A stretch of DNA of 64,000 nucleotides from Chryseobacterium indoltheticum (lineage in GTDB: Bacteria > Bacteroidota > Bacteroidia > Flavobacteriales > Weeksellaceae), in the NCBI RefSeq assembly GCF_003815915.1, contig NZ_CP033929.1, positions 1,302,001 to 1,366,000 of the forward strand, read 5' to 3'. Under the pieces are notes generated by a model. That model saw only the letters and a list, made by a program, of their open reading frames with translations. It had not been told where the DNA came from and searched no databases. Positions 52,222-59,755 of this stretch are shown piece by piece. Each line of letters begins with the position of its first letter. Position 1 is the stretch's first letter. The position numbers and the translations under genes were made by a program.

Positions 52222-52253
52222 AAAAAAGTATAACCAAACTTTGGTTATACTTT
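52222..52253 (-). terminator. terminator of the 20-aa peptide gene
   Basis: A 12-bp perfect stem AAAGTATAACCA/TGGTTATACTTT (52225-52236 with 52242-52253). On the minus strand it is followed by a T run (complement of 52222-52227). Confidence 0.85.
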
Positions 52254-52279
52254 ACAAATATATTGAAATATTGTCGCTC

Positions 52280-52342
52280 TTAAAATAAACTGCTGATTAA
52301 ATCTGCGATTTTTACTGCAATTTCTAAAACTACTTGTACCAT
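52280..52342 (-). CDS. 20-residue amphipathic peptide (novel small ORF)
   Basis: The minus-strand ATG at 52342 opens a 20-codon frame, MVQVVLEIAVKIADLISSLF, ending in TAA at 52280-52282. The peptide is rich in Val, Ile and Leu, with Glu7, Lys11 and Asp14 placed 3-4 apart, which would put the charges on one face of a helix. It has its own -7 promoter box 45 bp upstream and a strong terminator 27 bp downstream, so it forms a complete ~160-nt transcription unit. The look resembles phenol-soluble-modulin or type I toxin peptides. I know no named family for it, and a small RNA with a fortuitous ORF is the alternative. Confidence 0.55.
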   Translation of the reverse strand: MVQVVLEIAVKIADLISSLF

Positions 52343-52386
52343 GGCTTAAATTTTTTTCGTGTTTGTTTTTATAGAATCTGGATATA

Positions 52387-52417
52387 CAAATATAAAGCTT
52401 TTTTTGAGATAAAACAC
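52387..52417 (-). promoter_or_regulatory. promoter of the 20-aa peptide gene
   Basis: On the minus strand TATATTTG (52387-52394) fits TAnnTTTG exactly. GTG (52415-52417) lies 20 bp upstream where TTG is expected. Transcription would start near 52380. Confidence 0.65.
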
Positions 52418-52514
52418 TTTCTATTGAAATTTTTTGTAAATTTTTGAGAGAAGAAGAGTGTGAATTTCAAACGGTTGTCTTTCATCCACACCTTCTAACA
52501 CTCTCAGAGGTTAC

Positions 52515-54242
52515 TTATTTAGTTTTAATAGAAATTTCTTTATCGCCGTCTTTTATTTTGATATTTTTTATCTCGGTTTCTTGTTGCTTGATGATGTTTT
52601 TGATAGAGTCTATCTTTTTCTTGGCATCTCTTTCGGCAACTTTTACTCCGTTGATGATTACGCTGTCTTTATCATCCGAATTGTATTCGATGGTAGAACC
52701 GTTGATTGAAATTTTGTTTTTTTCAATGCTTATGTTCCCTTCTTCATTGTCATCAGATTCTTCGTTATCATTAATACCGTTATTATCCAGGTCTCCTTTG
52801 AAATCTATCCCGTGATCTTTTACAGGAATTACAATCATATTTTGAGGAATTACCAGTTCATAATCAATGTGATAATCTCTGAATCTGTGGTCATACGGGT
52901 ATTTAATAAAATTCGGAAGTAATACTTTATTACCGGAAATTTCTACAGGAACATTTACATTCAATGGTATATTATATCCTTTTGCCTCTTTTTTGATGAT
53001 CAGGTAAGGTGTTTTTACATTTTCCTTTCTTGTCACTTCTACATAAATGTAATCTTTGTTGTACACCGATTTTTTATCTGAATAGATGTCGTCATCATAT
53101 CCCGTAAAGTTCTGGGGAATAGAAATTTGTTTTACATCTACATAAAGACTGTCTGATGTTGTGTTGATTGCAATTTCTTCAGTATCTTCTTTATGACCTT
53201 TAAAAAGCATTTCTCTTTTTGCCATACTCACTCCGAAGAATGTTCCTAAGCCTATTACTGCTAAAAATAATACTCCTAAAACCCAACCGATATTTCTCAA
53301 CTTAGTTTTTGGTGAGAAGATTTTAATGCTCAAAAGGCTGAAAAGTATAGCCGGTATCAAAGATCCAATGATAATTAATGCTGCCAAAACATTGTAAAGG
53401 CCATCATCATCAAAAAGGAATTTCATTTCATTCGCTCCTGGAAAATTAGAATCAATTCCAAATAAACCGAATACTACAAATACACCGATGATGCTGCTTA
53501 TTGCCATGAAGGCGAAAAATGCACCGATTATATATTTGAAAACATTCCAGATTCCGTTTCCTGCATTGTTGATGTACGGTTTGTTTTCGATGAAAATTTC
53601 ACCCGCTCTTGTACTTGTTTCGTTGGCAAACTGTACAATTTTGCTTGATTCTTCTTTTAGATTATCAAAATTTAAAGGCTTTCCCTTCATTTTTAGAAAA
53701 TCTGAAGCAGATTCAGCTTTTGGTAAAACAGCCCAAAGAATAAAATACAGAATAATTACAAGAAAAGATGATCCCGGTGCAACCCATAAGAATAAAAATG
53801 CACCCACCCAGATCAATCTCATCCAAGAAATTTCCATTCCGGAATATGCTGCTAAACCAGCACAAACCCCTGCAATTTTCTGATTTTCAGGATCACGGAA
53901 CAATTGTCTTTTATCTGTATAGGTTGTTCCTGTAGAATTGTTTTTATTTGAGTTTGTATTTTTTTCAGAATAATAAGCTTCTTCCTGCTCTTCGATCTTT
54001 TCTGGTGTACCAATCTGTGCAATTACCCTTTCTACATCACCGTCGTTGATTACTTCACGTTTTCCTAAAGAATCTCTGAAGATTTCAACCATTCTTATTT
54101 CTATATCGTGAATTACCTCATCAGCTTCAGAAATATCCAAAGCGCTTCTAAGAGCATTCAGATAATCGCTAAGCTTTATGTATGCGTGTTCTTCTATGGT
54201 AAAAGAAAAACCTGCGAGTCCTATTGAGAGTGTCTTGTTCAT
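52515..54242 (-). CDS. PspC domain-containing membrane protein
   Basis: 575 residues. An N-terminal cytoplasmic region (~1-105, with EADEVIHDIEIRMVEIF and DVERVIAQIGTPEKI) precedes a PspC domain (~112-172, KRQLFRDPENQKIAGVCAGLAAY). Several more transmembrane helices follow (~235-345), then an extracytoplasmic adhesin-like domain with an acidic DDNGINDNEESDDNEE stretch. PspC-type proteins sense envelope stress. A PadR repressor gene starts the operon 11 bp upstream, the common PadR-PspC pairing in Bacteroidota. Confidence 0.88.
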   Translation of the reverse strand: MNKTLSIGLAGFSFTIEEHAYIKLSDYLNALRSALDISEADEVIHDIEIRMVEIFRDSLGKREVINDGDVERVIAQIGTPEKIEEQEEAYYSEKNTNSNKNNSTGTTYTDKRQLFRDPENQKIAGVCAGLAAYSGMEISWMRLIWVGAFLFLWVAPGSSFLVIILYFILWAVLPKAESASDFLKMKGKPLNFDNLKEESSKIVQFANETSTRAGEIFIENKPYINNAGNGIWNVFKYIIGAFFAFMAISSIIGVFVVFGLFGIDSNFPGANEMKFLFDDDGLYNVLAALIIIGSLIPAILFSLLSIKIFSPKTKLRNIGWVLGVLFLAVIGLGTFFGVSMAKREMLFKGHKEDTEEIAINTTSDSLYVDVKQISIPQNFTGYDDDIYSDKKSVYNKDYIYVEVTRKENVKTPYLIIKKEAKGYNIPLNVNVPVEISGNKVLLPNFIKYPYDHRFRDYHIDYELVIPQNMIVIPVKDHGIDFKGDLDNNGINDNEESDDNEEGNISIEKNKISINGSTIEYNSDDKDSVIINGVKVAERDAKKKIDSIKNIIKQQETEIKNIKIKDGDKEISIKTK

Positions 54243-54253
54243 AGCTTTTGTTT

Positions 54254-54583
54254 TTAAAGTTTTTGGGTAATTTGGTTTACAGAATCTGTTAATTCTTTCC
54301 AGGTTATTTGAAGTTCAGATAAAAACGTTTTGCCTTTTTCTGTAATTTGGTAATATTTTCTGGGAGGTCCTCCTGTAGATTCTTCCCATCTGTAAGAGAG
54401 AAACTCTCCATTTTTCAATCGGGTTAAAAGAGGATAGAGGGTTCCTTCCACGACATCCAGTTTTCCTTTTTTCAGCTCGTCTATCAAATCAGAAACGTAC
54501 ATTTCGCGATTATTGATAAGGCTCAAAATACAGAATTCCAGAATCCCTTTTCGCATTTGCGCTTTGGTATTTTCGGTATTCAT
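54254..54583 (-). CDS. PadR family transcriptional regulator
   Basis: 109 residues of winged-helix PadR fold: LRKGILEFCILSLINN-type start, DLIDELKKGKLDVVEGTLYPLLTRLKNGEFLSYRWEES and GGPPRKYYQITEKGKTFL. The C-terminal dimerisation helix is short, as in PadR subfamily 2. It likely represses its own operon with the PspC gene, and a candidate operator covers its promoter (54662-54679). Confidence 0.93.
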   Translation of the reverse strand: MNTENTKAQMRKGILEFCILSLINNREMYVSDLIDELKKGKLDVVEGTLYPLLTRLKNGEFLSYRWEESTGGPPRKYYQITEKGKTFLSELQITWKELTDSVNQITQKL

Positions 54584-54661
54584 CTTTAATAGGTTTTTGT
54601 TATTGAGTTATATAATTTTCAGATTTCGGTTCCTAGCTAGATGAACCTATTCCGATTTTAC

Positions 54662-54697
54662 ATTACAAAGATATGTAATTAAAATGGTAATATGCAA
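54662..54697 (-). promoter_or_regulatory. padR-pspC promoter with overlapping inverted repeat
   Basis: On the minus strand TTG (54695-54697), 21 bp, then TATCTTTG (54666-54673) is a full Bacteroidota promoter. The -7 element lies in the inverted repeat ATTACA-N6-TGTAAT (54662-54667, 54674-54679), a candidate PadR operator. Confidence 0.6.
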
Positions 54698-54823
54698 TAC
54701 AAAGTAGTGAAATTATTTTTAAAAATAAATTAAAGTATTGATAATCAATTAAATAATTTTAATTAGCAATTAGGTATTATTATTAAATAGTAGAAATAAA
54801 CTGATTTTTTGAGCTTAAATTTT

Positions 54824-54831
54824 TATATTTG
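54824..54831 (+). promoter_or_regulatory. -7 promoter element for the gene at 54880
   Basis: TATATTTG matches TAnnTTTG, 48 bp before the start codon. No TTG at the usual spacing. Confidence 0.5.
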
Positions 54832-54879
54832 TTGTAGATTTTTCAGCTTTTCTTTTGAAAAATTATAAAAACTATTACC

Positions 54880-55575
54880 ATGAATTACAGCAAATTTCTA
54901 ATGACATATGTTCTTTTAGGAGGACTTTGTAGTGCGCAAAATATTTTTGAGTTGAGAGATGTTTCCAAAAGCTTTAATGTCATCGTTACTATTGAAACCT
55001 GTAATGAGAATAAATGCAACGGGAAGGCTACTGTAGATCTTTATGATAAAGGTATTTCCAGGAAATATCAGACTTTATTTTCGGACGATTTTTATTTAGA
55101 TTTAAATGAAAGCAGCAAACCTGTTTTTGATTCATTGAAAAATTCAGTTGTTTTTGATGATTTCAATTTTGACGCAACTGAAGATGTTGCCATTAGAAAC
55201 GGAAACAGTAATCATGAAAGTCCTTTTTATGAGGTATATTTGAATAATACTTCTACACAACGGTTTGTTTTGAGTGATGAGTTGACGAATTTGGTGCATT
55301 CAAATTCCGGAATATTTAAAATAGATCAAGAACATAAAAGAATTGTAGCCTATCAAAAAAACGGATGTTGCTGGAATCTTACATCAGAATATCTGTTCGT
55401 TCCCGAAAGGGGAATATTGAAGGTATTAGAATTTGAAGAAGATACAAGAGATCCTGAAAAAGTAAAAACCGTAAAAAGAGAATTTATAGATTACAAGTGG
55501 TTTGCAAAAACAACAATCTATCCCAGAGAACGATATTTTAAAGAAGAAATAAATGAAAATACAGAAAGAAATTGA
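54880..55575 (+). CDS. secreted protein, XAC2610-like
   Basis: 231 residues with a signal peptide (MNYSKFLMTYVLLGGLCSAQ). The middle FDDFNFDATEDVAIRNGNS followed by FYEVYLNN resembles the D-N-D-G-x-x-D calcium-like segment of XAC2610-type proteins. A CC pair (KNGCCWNL) follows. Function unknown. It overlaps the downstream HD-domain gene by 23 bp. Confidence 0.6.
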   Translation: MNYSKFLMTYVLLGGLCSAQNIFELRDVSKSFNVIVTIETCNENKCNGKATVDLYDKGISRKYQTLFSDDFYLDLNESSKPVFDSLKNSVVFDDFNFDATEDVAIRNGNSNHESPFYEVYLNNTSTQRFVLSDELTNLVHSNSGIFKIDQEHKRIVAYQKNGCCWNLTSEYLFVPERGILKVLEFEEDTRDPEKVKTVKREFIDYKWFAKTTIYPRERYFKEEINENTERN

Positions 55576-56143
55576 TTTTATTCTCGCAGTAGATGCACTG
55601 AAAAATGTGCAGAGAAGAAATTATAATGCAGATGATTCCAGAAGAGAAAACACAGCAGAACATTCGTGGCAGATTATTATTCTGGCTCAAATTCTTTTTC
55701 CGTACGCCAAAAACAGAGCCGATATCGATTTGTTGAGAGTCATCAGAATGCTTTCCATTCATGATTTGGTTGAAATTGAAGCAGGCGATACTTTTCTTTT
55801 TGATGAAGCGGCAATGGTTGGCAAATTTGAAAGAGAAAAACAATCCGCTCAGAATATTTTTGGAATCTTAGATGAACCAATTCGCTCAGAATTCTTCAAC
55901 CTATGGCTTGAATTTGAAGAAGAGCAAACTCCCGATGCTATTTTTGCATGCGCAATCGACAGAATTATGCCTTTCATTCTAAATTCTCATACTTCAGGGA
56001 AAAGCTGGACGGAAGCTAAAGTAACAGAGTTGCAAATCAGAAAAATGCTTGAAAATGCAATCAGCAGAGCTTCTGATGAAATGGGGGAGGCTTTTCATTA
56101 CCTAATGAATCTTAATCTAGAATCTGAAAAAGTAATAAAGTAA
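55553..56143 (+). CDS. HD domain phosphohydrolase (YfbR-like)
   Basis: 196 residues with the HD metal ligands His37 (ENTAEHSWQ), His70-Asp71 (SIHDLVEIEAGD) and Asp136 (CAIDRIMP). The pattern is that of the YfbR/HDDC2 type, which includes 5'-deoxynucleotidases acting on dNMPs. Cytoplasmic. The start ATG lies inside the end of the preceding gene, suggesting translational coupling. Confidence 0.85.
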   Translation: MKIQKEIDFILAVDALKNVQRRNYNADDSRRENTAEHSWQIIILAQILFPYAKNRADIDLLRVIRMLSIHDLVEIEAGDTFLFDEAAMVGKFEREKQSAQNIFGILDEPIRSEFFNLWLEFEEEQTPDAIFACAIDRIMPFILNSHTSGKSWTEAKVTELQIRKMLENAISRASDEMGEAFHYLMNLNLESEKVIK

Positions 56144-56217
56144 CAAAACATATTATTAAAATTAAAAGAACTTTTGAATTTTGGTCTGCAGATTGTTTTT
56201 AATTTACAAAAAATGTC

Positions 56218-56448
56218 ATGCAAACAAAAGATTACAGCAGAGAAGAATTACAATACCATCAAAGTGAAAACAATTATACGCTTATCGTTCCTAAGAAATT
56301 TCTCAGTGCTAAAGATATTATAGTTAAGAAAAAAAATTCTGACGGAAGCTTTTCTAATGCTGATGTTGAAGTAAGAGATGAAGAAAATCATATATTGATT
56401 ATCACGACCATTCCTATAGACATCCGTTTGGAAATTTTAGAGGAATAA
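56218..56448 (+). CDS. small conserved-looking protein, unknown function
   Basis: 76 residues, charged and soluble, with no signal peptide or helix (QYHQSENNYTLIVPKKF, IVKKKNSDGSFSNADVEVRD). No family recognised. It ends just before a strong terminator and follows the HD-domain gene by 74 bp. Confidence 0.6.
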   Translation: MQTKDYSREELQYHQSENNYTLIVPKKFLSAKDIIVKKKNSDGSFSNADVEVRDEENHILIITTIPIDIRLEILEE

Positions 56449-56465
56449 ATTGGTTGTTTTTACAA

Positions 56466-56512
56466 TTTTTCAGAGTTTCGGCGGGCTTTTGGCCCGCCGA
56501 AACTCTGAAAAA
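56466..56512. terminator. bidirectional terminator
   Basis: A 16-bp perfect GC-rich stem CAGAGTTTCGGCGGGC/GCCCGCCGAAACTCTG (56471-56486 with 56492-56507), flanked by T and A runs that extend the pairing. Confidence 0.92.
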
Positions 56513-56532
56513 AAACATTGAATTTCAATTGA

Positions 56533-56557
56533 TTTCGGCAACCGAAGGTTGCCGAAA
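56533..56557. terminator. second hairpin, possible terminator of the thioesterase gene
   Basis: TTTCGGCAACC/GGTTGCCGAAA, an 11-bp stem with a 3-nt loop, lies 8 bp beyond the thioesterase stop. It shares TTTCGGC with the adjacent terminator and lacks a T run of its own. Confidence 0.6.
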
Positions 56558-56564
56558 CCTCTAT

Positions 56565-56948
56565 TTATAGTATTTGAATTGGTTTCTTAAATTCGTCAAT
56601 CGCTACAAAAGTAAAATCTCCTACAATTGCCTTTTCTCTTTCGTAAGAATACATTTGCTCGGTGTAGATCTCAACATTCACTTTCATACTGGTTTTTCCA
56701 ACATGCGAAACTTTTCCGATTAATTCCACAATCGTACCTGCAGGAATTGGTTTTTTAAAATCAATTTTATCGCTGCTTACGGTTACCACTCGTTTTCTGG
56801 CAAATCTTGTTGCGGTAATAAAGGCAACTTCATCCATCAATTGCATGGCTGTTCCTCCAAAAAGGGTATCGTAATGATTGGTAGTATTAGGGAAAACGGC
56901 TTTAAAAATTCGGGTTTCCGATGATTGAATTCTTTCTTCTGTAGTCAT
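56565..56948 (-). CDS. acyl-CoA thioesterase (YciA/BFIT-type hotdog)
   Basis: 127 residues of hotdog fold: FKAVFPNTTNHYDTLFGGTAMQLMDEVAFITATRFARKRVVTVSSDKIDF, with the active-site N-H-x-x-x-x-F-G-G and the downstream Asp/Glu, as in acyl-CoA hydrolases of the YciA/ACOT type. Cytoplasmic hydrolysis of acyl-CoAs is expected. Upstream on the same strand is a cobalamin riboswitch with no other gene between, and a hairpin covers the start codon, so the gene is likely B12-controlled (inference). Confidence 0.88.
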   Translation of the reverse strand: MTTEERIQSSETRIFKAVFPNTTNHYDTLFGGTAMQLMDEVAFITATRFARKRVVTVSSDKIDFKKPIPAGTIVELIGKVSHVGKTSMKVNVEIYTEQMYSYEREKAIVGDFTFVAIDEFKKPIQIL

Positions 56949-56980
56949 ATTTCATTATAAATTAAAGCGAAAATGAAATA
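56948..56980 (-). promoter_or_regulatory. hairpin at the thioesterase start codon (candidate riboswitch expression platform)
   Basis: TATTTCATT (56948-56956) and AATGAAATA (56972-56980) pair perfectly over 9 bp. The pairing includes the first base of the start codon and the region just upstream, so it could block ribosome access. Confidence 0.5.
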
Positions 56981-57078
56981 ATATTGAAACCAACAGAATT
57001 ATTCAGGAACATGAAATTCCTGAAAAAGCCATAAGATCAATAAACTTCAAATCGCGAAAGTTTTTGTCTAAAGAAATA

Positions 57079-57235
57079 GGCAGGTCTCCTGACTTGTAAC
57101 ATCTTTATTCCTTCCCATGCTTTGCACAGTGGCTTTTTATAAAGACTTCGGTTACTTACAGTTGCGCGACAGTTCGTGATTTTCACACGATTCCCTTTTA
57201 ATCTGCGGTTAAACAGAACCAGTTTCTCGAAAAAT
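57079..57235 (-). promoter_or_regulatory. cobalamin riboswitch (AdoCbl class)
   Basis: Read on the minus strand, the conserved blocks follow in order: TTAAAAGGGAAT, ACTGTCGCGCAACTGTAA, AGCCACTG (core GCCACTG), GGGAAGG, and the B12 box AGTCAGGAGACCTGCC (57079-57094). This is the standard cobalamin aptamer. A -7 element TATTTTTG lies upstream at 57280-57287. The next gene on the strand is the thioesterase at 56948; no transport or B12 gene is adjacent. Confidence 0.93.
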
Positions 57236-57279
57236 AGTAGCATAAAGCGGTACGCCAAAAGCTAATGACTTTTCGGTTG

Positions 57280-57287
57280 CAAAAATA
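57280..57287 (-). promoter_or_regulatory. -7 promoter element for the cobalamin leader
   Basis: TATTTTTG on the minus strand fits TAnnTTTG and lies about 45-50 bp before the first conserved riboswitch block. A -33 TTG is not evident. Confidence 0.45.
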
Positions 57288-57315
57288 AGAATAATAAAAA
57301 GAATATTTGTAAAAA

Positions 57316-58113
57316 TTATTCAGGGTTGCTATAAATAATCTGGCTGATCGCTTTTCCTTCCTTAATGGTCCAGAAAGTCGTGTATCTGTGCTCTCCCGAA
57401 CCATTAATCATATAAAGAAAAATATGATCATCATCGATTGAAGTTACACCCATATTGTCAAAATCCATCGTTGGATTAAACATATTTTTAATCGCTTCTC
57501 TTACGAAAACAGAGCCTCTTCCGGGCTGCTGTACACGAACTGATTTTATTTCCTTTAAATCTTCAGGAAGCTCTTTTCCGAGTCCCCAGGTTTTTTGTTT
57601 GTCGATTTTAACGATATTTCCTTCCGCATCCTTTTCCTGTTTTTTGAATTTTGCGCTTGAAGGATAAATGTCAATCACCACTTTCGTTCGCTGAGCGGTT
57701 GGTATTTTCTGATTATTGTTGTCTGTAAAAGTGATCGATCTACCGTTTTTAGATAATACCGGAGTGAACTTCGGAAGCTGATCGATAAATGCAATACGGC
57801 TTTTGTTCACCATTCCTTCTTTATTAAGACTGTCGTATCGTACGAAAGGCTTTGGGAGCTCTTCTTTTTCAGGATATTTTATCCATATCCATTCAGTTTC
57901 TCCGGGAGCGGGTTTTACATACACAAAAACGTCTCCTTTTTTCATTCTGATTTTATCAACAATTTTACGGTAATCTTCTTTGTGTACACGCACCATTGCA
58001 TAGCCTTCCTCGGCTTTTACCACGCCAAAAGGAACTTTATTCTGAGCATTAACCAAACTAAAAGAGAAAATACAAAATACCGATAAATAGATTGCTTTGT
58101 GGATGAAAGTCAT
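57316..58113 (-). CDS. secreted protein of unknown function
   Basis: 265 residues with a signal peptide (MTFIHKAIYLSVFCIFSFSLVNA). The body is mixed alpha/beta with VRVHKEDYRKIVDKIRMKKGD and a C-terminal GSGEHRYTTFWTIKEGKAISQIIYSN. No family recognised with confidence. It is 34 bp downstream of an ABC ATPase gene and probably in the same transcript. Confidence 0.65.
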   Translation of the reverse strand: MTFIHKAIYLSVFCIFSFSLVNAQNKVPFGVVKAEEGYAMVRVHKEDYRKIVDKIRMKKGDVFVYVKPAPGETEWIWIKYPEKEELPKPFVRYDSLNKEGMVNKSRIAFIDQLPKFTPVLSKNGRSITFTDNNNQKIPTAQRTKVVIDIYPSSAKFKKQEKDAEGNIVKIDKQKTWGLGKELPEDLKEIKSVRVQQPGRGSVFVREAIKNMFNPTMDFDNMGVTSIDDDHIFLYMINGSGEHRYTTFWTIKEGKAISQIIYSNPE

Positions 58114-58147
58114 GATGAAAAGAATATTTATAGTTCAAAGATATAAA

Positions 58148-58807
58148 TTAAATAGTTGTAGGAAGATAATTAAACCTTTTCAATTCTGTTAAATCTTTGA
58201 TTGGCTTTAAATGAGTATCCGAAAGAAGAAAAATATTGTCTGAAATATCTAAAACGTCATGATATTGATGATCTGAAATGATAAAACCTTTGTCAGTTTG
58301 TTGTTTGATAATTGTTTTTATTTCGGTTACTGTTTTTGGCGAAAGGCTGTGAAAAGGTTCATCCAGTAAAATGAATTCAGCTTTGGAATAAATAATCAAC
58401 AAAACTTCAACAATTCTAAGCTCTCCTCCGGAAAGTGTATTTGGGGTTTCATTTAAAAATGGTTGAATGAATTTTGATTGAAAAATTTTCGCATTATTTT
58501 CTTTAGCACAAAACAAATCAATAAGGTTTTTGATCTTTATATTCTTCGGTAAAAATGGATGTTGAGGTAAATAAGCAATTCTATTTTTCCTGTCGGGCTG
58601 ATTTTGTAAAATTATATCGTTGAATTTTATATATTGAGTATCACCTTTTATCGTTCCAAAAATAATTTGAAATAAAGTTGATTTTCCGGAACCATTTCTT
58701 CCCAAAAGACCACAAATATTTCCGGTTTCACAGCTTAAATAAATATCTTTTAAAATATCTTTTTTACCAAAAGATTTTGTAATACTGTCGATATGAAGCT
58801 TGCTCAT
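58148..58807 (-). CDS. ABC transporter ATP-binding protein
   Basis: 219 residues. Walker A is GRNGSGKS (36-43), the Q-loop is in AYLPQHPFLP, the signature is LSGGELR and Walker B is FILLDEP; the switch histidine is in ISDHQYHDV. It resembles the LptB-like and branched-chain ATPases in layout. Its start overlaps a 92-aa membrane protein gene by 4 bp (ATGA), so that small protein is the likely membrane partner. Confidence 0.9.
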   Translation of the reverse strand: MSKLHIDSITKSFGKKDILKDIYLSCETGNICGLLGRNGSGKSTLFQIIFGTIKGDTQYIKFNDIILQNQPDRKNRIAYLPQHPFLPKNIKIKNLIDLFCAKENNAKIFQSKFIQPFLNETPNTLSGGELRIVEVLLIIYSKAEFILLDEPFHSLSPKTVTEIKTIIKQQTDKGFIISDHQYHDVLDISDNIFLLSDTHLKPIKDLTELKRFNYLPTTI

Positions 58808-59082
58808 AGAATAACAGAAATAAGTTTTAAAATAATACTAAAAGCAACTGTTATCATCCAAAATGATATTCTTGAAAACCCAAAATTAGCATAGAAATGA
58901 TATTCGTTTTTAAGTCTTAATTCATAAATAAAATATTGCATCAACGGGAAAATAAATAAAAATCCAAAGCTGAAGGTTTCAAAATTTATTCCCGCAGGAA
59001 TGGATGTCAATAAAGAAAACAAAACTGCCGGAATAAGAAGTTTTCTGTAAAAAATCCACAATACTTTTAAATTGATAAGCAT
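58804..59082 (-). CDS. small three-helix membrane protein, partner of the ABC ATPase
   Basis: 92 residues from the ATG at 59082: MLINLKVLWIFYRKLLIPAV, then two more helices (SFGFLFIFPLMQYFIYEL and SFWMITVAFSIILKLISVIL). A TTG at 59112 would lie in the terminator of the upstream gene and is rejected. It is much shorter than a normal permease. No family recognised. Confidence 0.7.
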   Translation of the reverse strand: MLINLKVLWIFYRKLLIPAVLFSLLTSIPAGINFETFSFGFLFIFPLMQYFIYELRLKNEYHFYANFGFSRISFWMITVAFSIILKLISVIL

Positions 59083-59101
59083 ATTCAAAAATAGAAATAA
59101 A

Positions 59102-59130
59102 AAAGAGAGCAATATAAGGTTGCTCTCTTT
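59102..59130 (-). terminator. terminator of the YcxB-like gene
   Basis: AAAGAGAGCAA/TTGCTCTCTTT, 11-bp perfect stem, 4 bp after the gene's stop. Confidence 0.8.
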
Positions 59131-59134
59131 TAGT

Positions 59135-59623
59135 TTAATTATTTAAAAGCTTTGCTTTTACATTACTTTTTTTAATCATGTTCCTCAGTTCTGAAATCTG
59201 ACTGTCGGAAAAGTATTTTTTCGGAATCATATTCATCGTTGTTTTACTTTGATAAATCAAAAGCCAATCCTTGGTTTCTTTAATCTTGTAGACTGTATTC
59301 CAGGCGAAATCTCCTTCGAAAGTTTCGCCCTTTGTCTGAACTTTTTCTTCAGTAAAAGTATAAATGATTTCTTCCTGAATTTTCTTGTTAGAAAAAAATG
59401 CATTCTTCAAACGGAAATAAGAACGGATGATGATAAAAACAAATACAGCAGCAAACCAAATCGATGCAGATTGTAAGATATTCTGCGTATCGTTCTCAGT
59501 ATTATAAAGATTCAAAACCAAAAATATCAGGATAATGAAAGAGAAAATAATAATTCTCGGCAATGAACTTTTAATATTAAAATTCAAAAATTCCTTAAAT
59601 GTAATATGAGTTTTTACAGTCAT
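59135..59623 (-). CDS. YcxB family protein
   Basis: 162 residues. Two transmembrane helices (~22-40 RIIIFSFIILIFLVLNLY and ~50-70 SIWFAAVFVFIIIRSYF) precede a C-terminal domain EEIIYTFTEEKVQTKGETFEGDFAWNTVYKIKETKDWLLIYQS ... IPKKYFSDSQISEL, the typical YcxB-like C-terminal domain. Function unknown. Confidence 0.8.
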   Translation of the reverse strand: MTVKTHITFKEFLNFNIKSSLPRIIIFSFIILIFLVLNLYNTENDTQNILQSASIWFAAVFVFIIIRSYFRLKNAFFSNKKIQEEIIYTFTEEKVQTKGETFEGDFAWNTVYKIKETKDWLLIYQSKTTMNMIPKKYFSDSQISELRNMIKKSNVKAKLLNN

Positions 59624-59755
59624 TTAAAAGTAATAATCAATAAAATAATTTATAAATCACCTGCATATTCAAGCTTAAGCGACTTGTTCGCAACTCTTTG
59701 CTTCTTAAAATATTAAAAGTAGAAGATAATCTTTGCGTTGAAAATTAATTCAAAA

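Noticed and set aside
57037..57404. Two small leftward reading frames over 57037-57404
   Set aside because: They lie across the cobalamin riboswitch and the end of the next gene and have no protein features.
59083..59112. TTG start for the small membrane protein
   Set aside because: It sits in the terminator hairpin of the upstream gene; the ATG at 59082 is adequate.
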